DNA of 64,000 nucleotides from Butyricicoccus sp. Marseille-Q5471 (GCF_951230135.1 NZ_CATNVC010000002.1:124001-188000); one strand, 5' to 3'. Shown: positions 17,215-26,937, numbered from the stretch's first letter. The notes: a model not told the origin generated them from the letters alone. Translations and numbers: made by a program.

Positions 17215-18216
17215 TCAATCTTCAATCTTGTTCCAGCTTTTGGGGATAAAAAGCCGTTTATACGCGGTAATAGAATACCGATCGGTCATGCAGGCAATGT
17301 AATCGCACACCACTCGCTCCAGCGGATCGCCCTGCGTCATCAGTACAAAGTAGTCCGCCGGCAATTCATCCGGATGTTCAACAAAATATTCATACAGACT
17401 GCGCAGCATATTTCTTGCGCGCGTCTCTTCGCTTTGCGCCTCCGTGCCGCGATAAACATAGTCAAACATAAACCGGCGCAGCTCCATCATCGCGTCATGT
17501 ACTCGCTCGTCCATGCCGATTTCACGATGCTCCATGCCGTATTCAATCATCGCCGTGACCATCGTATCAATGCGCTTGCCGTGCGAATCCCCCAGTCTGT
17601 CCCGCAGGGCTTTGGGGATATCCTCCGCACGGATGAGTCCACCGCGCACGGCGTCGTCGATATCGTGGTTAATGTACGCAATGCGGTCGGCGTAGTGGAT
17701 AATGCGTCCCTCCGGGGTGCACGCCTTGCGGCTGCCCGTGTGGCAAATGATGCCGTCCCGCACCTCGTGGGTCAGGTTCAGCTCCTCCAGCTTGTCCACC
17801 ATGCGCAAGCTCTGCTCGTTGTGGCGAAAGCCAAGCGGACAGACCTCGTCCAGCGCCCGCTCACCCGCGTGTCCGAACGGCGTATGTCCCAAATCGTGCC
17901 CAAGTGCAATGGCTTCGGTCAAATCCTCATTGAGCGATAGCGCACGCGCGACTGTACGCGCAATCTGCGCGACCTCGAGCGTATGTGTCAGGCGGGCGCG
18001 ATAGTGGTCGCCCTCCGGTGAAATGAACACCTGTGTCTTGTTGGACAGGCGACGGAACGCCTTGGAATGGATGATGCGATCGCGATCACGCTGATAGCAG
18101 GTGCGGTATGGACATTCGTCCATCGGCTTTTGCCGTCCCTGCGTTTTGACCGAAGGCGTGGCCCAATCGGCGAGTGTCTGCGCCTCGCGCTGCTGCTGCT
18201 GTTCTCTGACTGTCAT
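17215..18216 (-). CDS. dgt: dGTP triphosphohydrolase-like HD-domain protein
   Basis: 333-residue HD phosphohydrolase. Metal-binding motifs seen in order: RLTHTLEVAQIART (first His), LGHDLGHTPFGHAGE (HD pair), and later INHDIDDA. The N-terminal RTCYQRDRDRIIHSKAFRRL is typical of bacterial dNTPase-like proteins encoded next to dnaG. It hydrolyses dNTPs to nucleoside and triphosphate. First gene of the operon; AGGAGG about 11 nt upstream of the ATG. Confidence 0.94.
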   Translation of the reverse strand: MTVREQQQQREAQTLADWATPSVKTQGRQKPMDECPYRTCYQRDRDRIIHSKAFRRLSNKTQVFISPEGDHYRARLTHTLEVAQIARTVARALSLNEDLTEAIALGHDLGHTPFGHAGERALDEVCPLGFRHNEQSLRMVDKLEELNLTHEVRDGIICHTGSRKACTPEGRIIHYADRIAYINHDIDDAVRGGLIRAEDIPKALRDRLGDSHGKRIDTMVTAMIEYGMEHREIGMDERVHDAMMELRRFMFDYVYRGTEAQSEETRARNMLRSLYEYFVEHPDELPADYFVLMTQGDPLERVVCDYIACMTDRYSITAYKRLFIPKSWNKIED

Positions 18217-18413
18217 GAAGCCGGTTTCCTCCTGTTCGCGAAAAGCCTTGTATTAAGTAAGTACCGCGCCGATCCGAAAAAACCTCTTTTTTTCACAAAA
18301 TTTCAGTGTATTTTTTTATCTTTCGGCATTCCCCGCTCAGCATTGTGAATCCCGTCAAGATAGCTATATATATGCAATATTTTTTAGATATAATCACCAT
18401 TCAAAGAAAGTTT

Positions 18414-18437
18414 CACGGACAGCAAATGCTGCCCGTG
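18414..18437 (-). terminator. Weak terminator hairpin after yigZ
   Basis: 11-bp stem (CACGG.CAGCA / TGCTG.CCGTG) with a 2-nt loop. The T tract is interrupted on the minus strand. The rest of the 224-nt gap to dgt is AT-rich and must hold the dgt promoter, but no convincing -35/-10 pair was found. Confidence 0.45.
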
Positions 18438-18440
18438 TTT

Positions 18441-19076
18441 CTATTTGATGCGCCGACCCATGAACTTGGTCTCCACGACCTCTGCATAGACCTGTCCTGC
18501 GGTCGTATCCGCCAGTGCGCGGTTGAGCGCTTCTTCCCCGCCCGCGGGCAGAGAACAGGTCAGCGTCACATCCGCTCCGTAGTCGGTCTCCTCGACCGCG
18601 CAGTCAAAATCGGGCAGTAAGTGCTGAACGATTTCGTACAGGTTATATGGGCATGCAATCAGCACAACGCTGAACATGCTCATCTGCATTACGCCCGCAG
18701 CCTGAACGGCAATCTGGGCACCCTGCGTATACGCGCGCACCAGACCGCCCGTACCAAGCAGGATACCGCCGAAATACCGTGTCACCACACAGCAGACGTT
18801 GACCAGATTTTCATGCCGCAGCACGTCCAGAATCGGCATACCGGCTGTGCCCTGCGGCTCGCCGTCGTCCGAGTAGCGCATGATATTGCCCTCGCGCAGG
18901 ATATACGCCCAACAGTTGTGCGCGGCATCCCAGTGTGTTTCGCGCATTTCCTTGATTTTGGCGACCGCCTCATCTGGAGTTTCGACCCGCCAAAGACGGC
19001 TGGTAAATTTGGAGCGCTTTTCCTCGAACCGATCCTCGCCATAGGCGTCAAACGGCACGAAATAATCCTTCTCCAT
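18441..19076 (-). CDS. yigZ: YigZ/IMPACT family protein
   Basis: 211 residues with the UPF0029 N-terminal domain: KRSKFTSRLWRVET, AHNCWAYIL, YSDDGEPQGTAGMPIL and VVTRYFGGILLGTGGLVRAYT are the family hallmarks. The C-terminal part is the ferredoxin-like DUF1949. Precise role unsettled; IMPACT homologues are linked to translation control. It begins 3 nt after the hflX stop, so it is cotranscribed with hflX. Confidence 0.92.
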   Translation of the reverse strand: MEKDYFVPFDAYGEDRFEEKRSKFTSRLWRVETPDEAVAKIKEMRETHWDAAHNCWAYILREGNIMRYSDDGEPQGTAGMPILDVLRHENLVNVCCVVTRYFGGILLGTGGLVRAYTQGAQIAVQAAGVMQMSMFSVVLIACPYNLYEIVQHLLPDFDCAVEETDYGADVTLTCSLPAGGEEALNRALADTTAGQVYAEVVETKFMGRRIK

Positions 19077-19079
19077 CAG

Positions 19080-20354
19080 TCAGTCCTCGATTTGGTACGC
19101 CATGATACGGCCATAGGTCTTATCATCAACCACAGCCTCAAGAATTGTCCCGTTTTCGGCGTAATCGATCGATTCCACCTGTGCTTCCCGATGCAGCATA
19201 TCGAGCACCGCGCCCTCGCTGTACGGAATCAGCAGTTTCACCTTGTGCTTGCCCTTACCGAGCGCTTTTTCAATCGCTTCGAGCAGGCTGTCCAGACCGA
19301 CGCCCATCTTGGCTGAAATCTTCACGCCCTCATCGGGACGGAAGAAGGGAATGACATCGGGATGACACTTATCGGCTTTGTTGTAAACCATAACGCGCGG
19401 AATATCCTGTGCGCCCAACTGTGCGATTACCTTGTCAACCGTTTCCGCCTGCGTCTGCCAGTTCAGGTCAGACACATCAACCACATGCAGCAGCAGGTCG
19501 GCATAGACCAGCTCCTCAAGCGTTGCTTTGAAGGCCGAAACCAGATGATGCGGGAGCTTGCGGATAAATCCAACCGTGTCGGAGAGAAGAATCTCCTGTG
19601 TATCCGAAATGCGCTTTTTGCGCGTTGTCGGGTCAAGCGTGTCAAACAGCCGGTCGTTCGCTTCGATGCCTGCATCGGTCAGCGCGTTGAGCAGCGTAGA
19701 CTTGCCCGCATTGGTATAGCCGACAATGGCAACCATCGGCAGCTCGGTTTTCTTACGCTGACGGCGCTGCACGGCGCGCACCTGACGCACCTGTTCCAGA
19801 TCCTCCTTGAGCTTATCAATGCGGCGGCGGATATGGCGGCGGTCGCTTTCCAGCTTGGATTCGCCCGGGCCGCGCGTGCCGATGCCGCCGCCCAGACGGC
19901 TCATCGACCTGCCCATGCCGGACAGCCGCGGCAGGATATACTGGTACTGCGCCAGCTCAACCTGCAGCTTGCCCTCGCCCGTGCGGGCACGTTGTGCAAA
20001 GATATCAAGAATGAGCGCCGAACGATCGAGCACGGTTCTGCCGGTCAGCTCTTCCAGATTGCTGATTTGCGAGGGTGACAGCTCGTTGTCAAAAACAACA
20101 AGGGCTGCATCGTTCGCCTCAGCAAGCTGCTTTACTTCCTCGGCCTTTCCCTCGCCGATAAAGGTGCGTGCCTCCGGCGCGGGACGGCGCTGCAGCGTCA
20201 TCGCAACCGCTTCGCCGCCTGCGGTTTCAAGCAGAGCCGCGAGCTCGGCCATGGTCTGCTCATTTGTATCCTGATCGGCGGTGAAGCCCGGGCAGGACAG
20301 GCCGACCAGCACCGCCTTTTCGGTCTTCTGTTCGGAAAGATTTGCTTCGTTCAT
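19080..20354 (-). CDS. hflX: Ribosome-associated GTPase HflX
   Basis: 424 residues. The N-terminal HflX domain has FIGEGKAEEVKQLAE and VFDNELSPSQISNLEE; a GLRG.. segment RLGGGIGTRGPGESKLE precedes the G domain with G1 GYTNAGKST, G3 DTVGF and G4 NKAD. It rescues or splits stalled 70S ribosomes. SD GGAAGGAG is 8 nt before ATG 20354; a GTG at 20357 is an alternative. The SD-to-start gap also holds an out-of-frame ATG-TGA. Confidence 0.95.
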   Translation of the reverse strand: MNEANLSEQKTEKAVLVGLSCPGFTADQDTNEQTMAELAALLETAGGEAVAMTLQRRPAPEARTFIGEGKAEEVKQLAEANDAALVVFDNELSPSQISNLEELTGRTVLDRSALILDIFAQRARTGEGKLQVELAQYQYILPRLSGMGRSMSRLGGGIGTRGPGESKLESDRRHIRRRIDKLKEDLEQVRQVRAVQRRQRKKTELPMVAIVGYTNAGKSTLLNALTDAGIEANDRLFDTLDPTTRKKRISDTQEILLSDTVGFIRKLPHHLVSAFKATLEELVYADLLLHVVDVSDLNWQTQAETVDKVIAQLGAQDIPRVMVYNKADKCHPDVIPFFRPDEGVKISAKMGVGLDSLLEAIEKALGKGKHKVKLLIPYSEGAVLDMLHREAQVESIDYAENGTILEAVVDDKTYGRIMAYQIED

Positions 20355-20383
20355 CACATAATCTCCTTCCTGTTATATAAAGG

Positions 20384-20418
20384 AAAAAACCATCGAAAGC
20401 AAACGTTTCGATGGTTTT
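20384..20418 (-). terminator. Terminator after rpmE
   Basis: Minus-strand AAAACCATCGAAA / TTTCGATGGTTTTTT hairpin, located between rpmE and hflX. Confidence 0.85.
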
Positions 20419-20428
20419 CTGAAGATGC

Positions 20429-20632
20429 TTACTTATCCAGATTGAAACGCTTCTTGAAGCGATCAACACGTCCGCCGGTGTCTACCAGCTTCTGCTTACC
20501 CGTGAAGAAGGGGTGGCACTTGGAGCAAACGTCAACGACGATATTCTCCTTGGTGGAGCCGGTCTCAATGACATTGCCGCAGGCACAGCGGATAGTCGTC
20601 TGCTTGTACTCGGGATGGATGCCCTGTTTCAT
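20429..20632 (-). CDS. rpmE: 50S ribosomal protein L31
   Basis: 67 residues, the zinc-binding (C+) form: Cys16 and Cys18 (CACGN) pair with CSKC near residues 36-39. Starts MKQGIHPEY, typical of bacterial L31, and ends with [11 protein letters not shown]. Monocistronic with its own promoter and terminator; SD AGAGGTG. Confidence 0.98.
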   Translation of the reverse strand: MKQGIHPEYKQTTIRCACGNVIETGSTKENIVVDVCSKCHPFFTGKQKLVDTGGRVDRFKKRFNLDK

Positions 20633-20678
20633 GTTGTTTCACCTCTTTTCACGAAAATATTCTAACAGTCGTAAATTT

Positions 20679-20707
20679 ATGATAGCATAGCAGGTCGTAA
20701 ATTGCAA
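20679..20707 (-). promoter_or_regulatory. rpmE promoter
   Basis: Minus-strand TTGCAA (20702-20707) and TATCAT (20679-20684) with a 17-nt spacer, about 45 nt before the rpmE ATG. Confidence 0.6.
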
Positions 20708-20710
20708 GCA

Positions 20711-21169
20711 TTATTTTAGATAAACAAGATTTTCTTCTTTCCAATCCTTTAAAATCGGAATCATAGAAGCCGCGAGTGCCTTTGCTCCTGCAAGGTCGTG
20801 CAGCAGATAGTTGCCGCATTCGATGCGGCCTGCGCCCGGAATTTCACCCTCATACGCTGCAACGAAGTTCATCGTCTCGCGCACCAGTTCGATTGCATCC
20901 GCAGGTGCGAGGTCACGCACAAGGAAATAGAAGCCCGTCTGGCAGCCCATCGGACCGCAGTAGATGATGCTGTCCTGAAAGCGTGAATTGCGTGCATAGG
21001 TTGCAAACAGGTGCTCGAATGTGTGCCCTGCCGCAGGCTCAATGTAGGTACCCGTATTCGGATAAACCATTCGAATGTCGTAGGTTGTAATATCCCCGTC
21101 CACGCGGGATGTGTACATGCCGGGTTTCAGCACGTCGTGGTTGACTTCAAAGCTGGCAATTCGTTTCAT
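20711..21169 (-). CDS. luxS: S-ribosylhomocysteine lyase (AI-2 synthase)
   Basis: 152 residues. Metal ligands H49 and H53 in the HTFEH motif and C118 in ECGNYLLHDL are present, as is the catalytic Cys (C76) in GPMGCQTGFY. The enzyme converts S-ribosylhomocysteine to homocysteine and DPD, recycling the activated methyl cycle and producing AI-2. The start overlaps the plsC stop by 4 nt (ATGA), with SD GGAGG inside plsC. No pfs gene is seen here. Confidence 0.97.
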   Translation of the reverse strand: MKRIASFEVNHDVLKPGMYTSRVDGDITTYDIRMVYPNTGTYIEPAAGHTFEHLFATYARNSRFQDSIIYCGPMGCQTGFYFLVRDLAPADAIELVRETMNFVAAYEGEIPGAGRIECGNYLLHDLAGAKALAASMIPILKDWKEENLVYLK

Positions 21170-21891
21170 GCCGTTTCCTCCATTGCTCCAATGATGATTT
21201 GACGCACGCGCTCCGGCAGTGCGCGCAGCTCTTCGCGGGACAGACCGTCGGTTTCCACCGGCGGGTGAATGGTCACACGCACCTCGGCCGGACGGATGCG
21301 CATGCCCTTGTTCGACTCCATCAGCCGATGTGTTCCCTCAATCGTGACCGGTACGATGGGAGTGCCCGCCATCGAAGCGATGCGGAACGCGCCGCCCTGA
21401 AATTGACCGACCGCACCGCCGCGGGAACGAGTGCCTTCCGGAAAGATGGTCAGGCCATGTCCGCTTTTCAACAGCTCCGCGCCCTGCCGCAGGGTTTCCG
21501 CGCCCGCACGGGGATTGCGCCGATCAACGAACAGGCAGTGCAGGTGGCGCATCCAGACGCGCACCAACGGCAGCCTGCCCAGTTCCGCTTTTGCAATCAA
21601 GCCGCGCGGCGCACCTACGCAGGCCAGCATGACCGGTACGTCGAAGTTGCCCTGATGATCGCCGACATAAACCGCTGCACGGTCAGGCAGGTTTTGCCGC
21701 CCGCTCACCTCGACCTTCGCACCGGCCAGCCAAAGCAGGCGGCGCGCCCAGTTTTGAACAACGCGTTCAACCAATCGGTCGCAGCGCTCCATTTCGCCCC
21801 GGTGCTCCAAATGGTTGGCATAGGCGCTAAGTGGTGCGCAGATGAGCAGATACAGCCAAAAATACATGAACCAAATGAGTGTCCGAAGCAA
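21166..21891 (-). CDS. plsC: 1-acyl-sn-glycerol-3-phosphate acyltransferase
   Basis: 241-residue membrane-associated acyltransferase of phospholipid synthesis. The HX4D motif is GDHQGNFD and the FPEGTRSRGG motif follows about 70 residues later; IVPVTIEGT is block IV. An N-terminal hydrophobic helix anchors it. The best start is TTG at 21891: GGAGG lies 7-9 nt upstream and the TTG sits 3 nt past the MATE stop; the first ATG is eight codons further in. Cotranscribed with the MATE gene and luxS. Confidence 0.93.
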   Translation of the reverse strand: MLRTLIWFMYFWLYLLICAPLSAYANHLEHRGEMERCDRLVERVVQNWARRLLWLAGAKVEVSGRQNLPDRAAVYVGDHQGNFDVPVMLACVGAPRGLIAKAELGRLPLVRVWMRHLHCLFVDRRNPRAGAETLRQGAELLKSGHGLTIFPEGTRSRGGAVGQFQGGAFRIASMAGTPIVPVTIEGTHRLMESNKGMRIRPAEVRVTIHPPVETDGLSREELRALPERVRQIIIGAMEETA

Positions 21892-21894
21892 ATC

Positions 21895-23259
21895 TTATTC
21901 CTCCGCCGTCGGTTTCATAAACCGGAGTTCTGTTTTGTAAATGCGCAGCAGCAGCGCATAGGAAATGACAAACGCCGCAACCTCGGCAATCGGGAACGAA
22001 TACCAAACCGCCTGCAAACCATATATCCGGCCAAGCAGCCACGCCGCAGGCAGAATGAGCAGCAGCTGACGGCAGACCGACACAATCAAGCTGGCCATAC
22101 CGCGGCCGATGGCCTGAAAAATGGTCGAGTTGATGATGCCGAAGGCCGCGCCGAGGAAGGAAATGCTGATAATGCGAAGGGCGGGCACGCCCACCGCCAA
22201 CATTTCGGGATCGTTATTGAACAGGCGAATCATCTGCTCGGGAAAAATTTGAAATACCACAAGTCCGGCGACCATGATGGCAACCGCTCCGGCAAGCGTG
22301 ATTTTGTAGGCACTCATCAAGCGCTTTTTGTTGCGCGCGCCGTAGTTGTAGCCCATGACGGGCAGCGCACCTTGGTTGAGGCCGAATACCGGCATAAACA
22401 CAAAGGTTTGCAGCTTGAAGTAGATACCGAGCACAGAAACCGCGATTTCGGAAAACTGAATCAAAATGACGTTCATCCCCGCCGTCATGACCGATACAAC
22501 GCTCTGCATGATGATGCCGGGCAGGCCGACACGGTAAATATCGAGTGCCGTGTGTCCCTGCCACCGAAATGCGCGCATATTGATTTTAACCGTTTTTTGA
22601 TGCCGGAATGCGCCCCACAGGCCAATCACACAACCCAATATCTGCCCGATCACCGTGGCGATTGCCGCGCCGCGGATACCCATCTGCGGGAACGGACCGA
22701 TGCCGAAAATAAGTAGCGGATCGAGGATGATGTTGCAAATCGCGCCGAACAGTCCCTGACACATCGGGATAATCATGTCACCTGTTGACTGCTGAATTTT
22801 TTCAAACATGATAGAAATGATGACGAAAATACTGCCGCCAACCGCGATACGCGAATAGTCGACCGCCTGCTCGAGCACGGATGCGTTATCCGTGAACAGC
22901 GACAGGAACGGGCGGCTCAAAAACAGGCCGATCAGCACAAACGCAAAGCCGCTGATGATGGACAGCACAATGCCGTGCTCCGCCGCATCATCCGCCTCCT
23001 GTTGGCGTTTTTCACCAAGCCGCCGCGCAATCAGCGAATTTACGCCAACGCCCGTTCCCACGCCGATTGCAATGACCAGCGTCTGCAGCGGGAATACCAG
23101 CGAAACCGCCGTCAGCGCATCGGTCGAGAAGCGCGCGACGAAAATACTGTCCACAATGTTGTACAGCGCGTTGATCAGCATGGAAATCATAGCCGGCAGC
23201 GCCATCGAGAAAATCAGAGGCCCCATGCTGTGGGTGCCCATTTTGTTGGACTGTTCCAA
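21895..23259 (-). CDS. MATE family efflux transporter
   Basis: 454-residue, 12-TM multidrug/metabolite exporter with two MatE halves (ALPAMISMLINALYNIVDSI; GLPGIIMQSVVSVMTAGMNV). The start is set at TTG 23259: AAGGGGG lies 8 nt upstream and the resulting length is normal for the family. An in-frame ATG exists at 23331 but it is only a few bases past the predicted transcription start and has no SD. First gene of the MATE-plsC-luxS operon. Substrate unknown. Confidence 0.9.
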   Translation of the reverse strand: MEQSNKMGTHSMGPLIFSMALPAMISMLINALYNIVDSIFVARFSTDALTAVSLVFPLQTLVIAIGVGTGVGVNSLIARRLGEKRQQEADDAAEHGIVLSIISGFAFVLIGLFLSRPFLSLFTDNASVLEQAVDYSRIAVGGSIFVIISIMFEKIQQSTGDMIIPMCQGLFGAICNIILDPLLIFGIGPFPQMGIRGAAIATVIGQILGCVIGLWGAFRHQKTVKINMRAFRWQGHTALDIYRVGLPGIIMQSVVSVMTAGMNVILIQFSEIAVSVLGIYFKLQTFVFMPVFGLNQGALPVMGYNYGARNKKRLMSAYKITLAGAVAIMVAGLVVFQIFPEQMIRLFNNDPEMLAVGVPALRIISISFLGAAFGIINSTIFQAIGRGMASLIVSVCRQLLLILPAAWLLGRIYGLQAVWYSFPIAEVAAFVISYALLLRIYKTELRFMKPTAEE

Positions 23260-23342
23260 CGGTAATACCCCCTTATCGGTGATGAAAAACGAAACCGCGC
23301 CGGAATACTCCGCCGCAGCCGTTATCATCATATAGCTTGTCT

Positions 23343-23371
23343 ATTTTAACGGAATACAGTTTGTTTTTCAA
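23343..23371 (-). promoter_or_regulatory. Promoter of the MATE-plsC-luxS operon
   Basis: Minus-strand TTGAAA (23366-23371) and TAAAAT (23343-23348) with a 17-nt spacer. The predicted start point near 23336 argues against the ATG at 23331. Confidence 0.65.
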
Positions 23372-23387
23372 GTGTTTCGCAGAGTTT

Positions 23388-24044
23388 TTATATTTTTCCG
23401 TCGAGTTCCTCAAAGGAGCGCTCAACAAAGAAGTCGCTCGCCGCACGCAGCTGCGCCTCGCCTGCCGCGTAGGCCGGCTCCGCCATGCCACAGACACGAA
23501 AGCCTGCACGCTTCGCCGTTTCGCCCGCATAGGGCGCATCCTCAAAGACAATGCACTCGTCCGCCGCAAGACCCAGTTTTTCGGCGGTGCGCAGATAAAT
23601 ATCCGGGCGGCGCTTGCTCACGCCGATATCCTCAATCGTCAGCATGAAGTCAAAATAGTCGAGCATACCGCGGTCACGCAGCGCTTTCTCGGCATGATGG
23701 CGGGCGGTCAGCGTGGCAATTGCCATTTTAACCTTATTTTCCCGCAGGCGGTCTAGGAAACGGAGCACACCGTCTTTCGGCTGTGCCAATGCTTCGTAGC
23801 GTGCTGTGATGAGTTCATCCAGCCCATTTACCAGTCCCTGTGCGTCGAACGGCAGGAACGGATAGGTGTCGATAAAATACTGCGCGCCCTGCAGCTGCGT
23901 CGTGCCTTCAATCGCCTCATAGTCTGCATCGGTGACGGTCACGCCATACTGCCCCAGAAACCGCTGACTCAGCTGATCCCAAACCGGCATCGAATCCAGC
24001 AGCGTGCCGTCCATATCAAAAATTGCGCCTTTGAAATTGTGCAT
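23388..24044 (-). CDS. HAD-superfamily phosphatase, beta-phosphoglucomutase-like
   Basis: 218 residues. HAD motif I FDMDGTLLDS (both Asp present), cap domain of subfamily IA, motif II around IATLTARHHAEKAL, motif III GVSKRRPDIYLRTAEKLG with IVFEDAPYAGETAKRAG. Hydrolyses a small phosphorylated metabolite, identity unknown. It starts 11 nt after the ClC-gene stop and is likely cotranscribed with it; SD AAGGAAGG. Confidence 0.9.
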   Translation of the reverse strand: MHNFKGAIFDMDGTLLDSMPVWDQLSQRFLGQYGVTVTDADYEAIEGTTQLQGAQYFIDTYPFLPFDAQGLVNGLDELITARYEALAQPKDGVLRFLDRLRENKVKMAIATLTARHHAEKALRDRGMLDYFDFMLTIEDIGVSKRRPDIYLRTAEKLGLAADECIVFEDAPYAGETAKRAGFRVCGMAEPAYAAGEAQLRAASDFFVERSFEELDGKI

Positions 24045-24055
24045 GAAAACCTTCC

Positions 24056-25312
24056 TTATTTCGTTTTGCGGTCGATAAACTGCGGCCGCATCTTGGAGTA
24101 GAGAATCTTTTGCTCGCGGTACAGGCCGTAATAACCCGAAAGCATATAGGCGACCGCAATGACGATTGCAAACATAGGCAGTCCCTGTCCGCCGAACAGT
24201 TCAAACGCAAGCAGCAGCGAGGTCAGCGGCGAATTGGTCACGCCGCAGAACACCGCTGTCATGCCGAGGCCTGCGGCAAACGAGGGGTTCAGTCCGAAAA
24301 ATCCGCCGTAAGCCGCGCCGAACGTCGCGCCGATGAACAGCACCGGAACAATCTCGCCGCCCTTATATCCGACGCCAATCGTAATCGCAGTCAACAACAG
24401 TTTGATGAAAAACGCCGTATACTGCGCCTGCCCCATCATCGCACGCTCGATTACTGCTATGCCCGCGCCGTTATAATCCCGCGTACCAAGCAGCAGCGTA
24501 ACCAGCACGACCGTCAAGCCGCCCGCCGCGATGCGCAAGTATTGATTGGTTATGTATTTTTGGTACAGCCTGCCGATATTATGAAACACCATGCACACGA
24601 CAGCGGATAGCACGGCGCATACCACGCCGAAAATCACGAGTTTTACCAATAACAGCGCGGTTACCTCATCCGGCACACCGCTGATTGGAAAAGCCGTCGT
24701 GCCGCCGCCGAGTGCCAGCGCCACGCGATGCGCGATGACCGAAGCCAAAATACATGGAAACAGCGCCGCATAGTACATCACGCCGACACTGATAACTTCC
24801 ATCGAAAACACCGTCGCTGCGAGCGGCGTGCCGAACAGCGCCGCAAAGCCCGCCGCCATACCGCACATGGTAATCGTACGCGAATCACGGTCGTCGAGCC
24901 GCATCCAGTGGCCGATATTGCCTGAAATGGCACCGCCCAGCTGCAGTGCCGCACCCTCGCGTCCGGCCGAGCCGCCAGTCAGATGGGTCAGCACCGAGGT
25001 GACGAAAATTGCCGGCGCTAGCCGCAGCCGCACCGGATGGTTTTCGCGCACCGAGGTCAGGATGAAGTTGGTGCCCCGCTCAAGCGGCATATCTGCCTTA
25101 GCGTACCAGAACGCAATAGCGACACCGGAAAACGGCAGCAGATACAGCAGCCAACCGTGCGCTTCGCGCTGTGTTCCCGCCCACTCCAATGCATGGTGAA
25201 ACGCCGCGCCGACCGCGCCGACCACCACACCAATGACCACCGCAAACAAACACCATCTCAAAAAAATAACCACATTTTTCAATTGTTTCTCGCAATATGC
25301 TTGCCGCTCCAA
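24056..25312 (-). CDS. ClC-type chloride channel/transporter
   Basis: 418-residue membrane protein with ClC selectivity motifs: GSAGREGAALQLGG (GREGP-like, gating Glu present), GSAG near the N-terminal half, and GVTNSPLTSLLLAFELFGG. About ten hydrophobic helices. The start is placed at TTG 25312, 7 nt after AAGGGG; longer in-frame options (GTG at 25369) lack an SD. No fluoride-riboswitch-like leader was seen. Could be a Cl- channel or H+/Cl- exchanger. Confidence 0.9.
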   Translation of the reverse strand: MERQAYCEKQLKNVVIFLRWCLFAVVIGVVVGAVGAAFHHALEWAGTQREAHGWLLYLLPFSGVAIAFWYAKADMPLERGTNFILTSVRENHPVRLRLAPAIFVTSVLTHLTGGSAGREGAALQLGGAISGNIGHWMRLDDRDSRTITMCGMAAGFAALFGTPLAATVFSMEVISVGVMYYAALFPCILASVIAHRVALALGGGTTAFPISGVPDEVTALLLVKLVIFGVVCAVLSAVVCMVFHNIGRLYQKYITNQYLRIAAGGLTVVLVTLLLGTRDYNGAGIAVIERAMMGQAQYTAFFIKLLLTAITIGVGYKGGEIVPVLFIGATFGAAYGGFFGLNPSFAAGLGMTAVFCGVTNSPLTSLLLAFELFGGQGLPMFAIVIAVAYMLSGYYGLYREQKILYSKMRPQFIDRKTK

Positions 25313-25345
25313 AGTTTCACCCCTTATTTCTTCATCAAAGCGATA

Positions 25346-25375
25346 AAAGTGCCCCGCAGCAGAAACCACGGGGCA
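25346..25375 (-). terminator. Terminator after guaB
   Basis: Minus-strand TGCCCCG / CGGGGCA stem with a 12-nt loop and a short TTTT tail. Confidence 0.55.
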
Positions 25376-25383
25376 ATGCTCAT

Positions 25384-26892
25384 TTACTTGGACGTAACCG
25401 AAGTTTCCTTAGGCACAACGTCGTGTGCGCCGCCCTCGACAATCGAGGTAGCAGATACCAGCGTAATCTTCGCTGTCTTCTGCAGTTCCGGAATCGACAG
25501 CGAGCCGCAGTTGCACATCGTAGAACGCACCTTGCTCAGCGTCAGCGTCACATTGTCCTTGAGCGAGCCGGCGTACGGCACGTAGGAGTCCACGCCTTCC
25601 TCAAAGGACAGCTTTTTATCGCCGCCGAGGTCATAGCGCTGCCAGTTGCGCGCGCGGGCCGAACCCTCGCCCCAGTATTCCTTCATGAAGGTGCCGCCCA
25701 CATTGACCTTGTTCGTCGGAGACTCGTCAAAACGGGAGAAATAGCGACCCAACATCAGGAAATCCGCACCCATGGCAAGCGCCATCGTGCAGTGATAATC
25801 ATGGACAATGCCGCCGTCCGAGCAAATCGGCACGTAGACACCGGTTTCCATATAATACTCATCACGCGCTGCAGCAACTTCAATCAGTGCAGTTGCCTGA
25901 CCGCGGCCAATACCCTTCTGCTCACGGGTGATGCAGATCGAGCCGCCGCCGATGCCGACCTTGATGAAGTCCGCGCCGGCCTCAGCCAGGAAGCGGAAGC
26001 CCTCACGGTCAACCACGTTGCCTGCGCCGACCTTGACCGCATCGCCGTACTTGGCGCGTACCCACGCCAGCGTACGTGCCTGCCACTCCGAGAAGCCTTC
26101 GGAAGAGTCGATACACAGCACATCCGCACCGGCCTCAACCAGAGCAGGGACGCGCTCTGCATAGTCGCGCGTGTTGATGCCCGCACCAACGACATAGCGC
26201 TTGTGCGCGTCGAGCAGCTCGAGCGAATTCGCCTTATGGCTGTCATAGTCCTTGCGGAACACCATGTAAACCAAATGCTGCTGCTCATCTACAAGCGGCA
26301 AAGCGTTCAGCTTGTTGTCCCAGATAATGTCGTTGGCGAGCTTGAGGCTGGTGTCCGCAGGCGCGGTAATCAGCTTCTCAAACGGCGTCATAAACTCAGA
26401 AACCTTAGCATCACGATCCATACGGGAGACACGGTAGTCACGGCTGGTGACGATGCCGAGCAGCTTGCCGTTGGCCGTGCCGTCATCTGTGACCGCCATC
26501 GTGGCGTGGCCGGTTTTTTCCTTAAGCTCAAGCACGTCGGACAGCGTCTGCTCCGGACGCAGGTTGGAGTCGGATACAATGAAACCTGCCTTGTAAGACT
26601 TCACACGAGATACCATCGCCGCTTCGCTTTCAATGGTCTGCGAACCGAAGATGAAGGAAATGCCGCCCTCCTGTGCAAGAGCGATTGCCATGCGGTCGTC
26701 CGAAACGGCCTGCATGATTGCTGAAACCATCGGAATATTGGCATACAGGGCAGATTCCTCACCCTTCTTATACTTCACGATCGGCGTGCGCAGGCTAACG
26801 TTTCCCGGAACGCAGTCCGCTGACGAATAACCGGGCACAAGCAGATACTCACTAAACGTACGAGAAGGCTCCTTGAAATAAAATGCCATATT
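25384..26892 (-). CDS. guaB: IMP dehydrogenase
   Basis: 502 residues. Order: catalytic barrel start ([14 protein letters not shown]), two CBS repeats inserted near residues 90-220, then the barrel with [28 protein letters not shown], and the catalytic loop [19 protein letters not shown] (active Cys in SIC). Oxidises IMP to XMP for GMP synthesis. The start at 26892 has AAAGGAG 10 nt upstream. The cysteine-loop sequence SICITRE differs from the more common GSICTTR but keeps the Cys. Confidence 0.95.
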   Translation of the reverse strand, partial: NMAFYFKEPSRTFSEYLLVPGYSSADCVPGNVSLRTPIVKYKKGEESALYANIPMVSAIMQAVSDDRMAIALAQEGGISFIFGSQTIESEAAMVSRVKSYKAGFIVSDSNLRPEQTLSDVLELKEKTGHATMAVTDDGTANGKLLGIVTSRDYRVSRMDRDAKVSEFMTPFEKLITAPADTSLKLANDIIWDNKLNALPLVDEQQHLVYMVFRKDYDSHKANSLELLDAHKRYVVGAGINTRDYAERVPALVEAGADVLCIDSSEGFSEWQARTLAWVRAKYGDAVKVGAGNVVDREGFRFLAEAGADFIKVGIGGGSICITREQKGIGRGQATALIEVAAARDEYYMETGVYVPICSDGGIVHDYHCTMALAMGADFLMLGRYFSRFDESPTNKVNVGGTFMKEYWGEGSARARNWQRYDLGGDKKLSFEEGVDSYVPYAGSLKDNVTLTLSKVRSTMCNCGSLSIPELQKTAKITLVSATSIVEGGAHDVVPKETSVTSK

Positions 26893-26937
26893 CTTTCTGC
26901 TCCTTTTCAATTCCTATAAAATTTAATATTGTTTTTT

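Noticed and set aside
21199-22716. 505-codon plus-strand frame over plsC and the MATE gene
   Set aside because: Antisense to two clear genes, with basic, His/Arg-rich composition and no start signal.
23257-23331. ATG at 23331 as the MATE start
   Set aside because: It lies within a few bases of the predicted transcription start and has no SD, while TTG 23259 has AAGGGGG at 8 nt.
25313-25383. Fluoride riboswitch before the ClC gene
   Set aside because: The gap is short and shows only a terminator hairpin of guaB.
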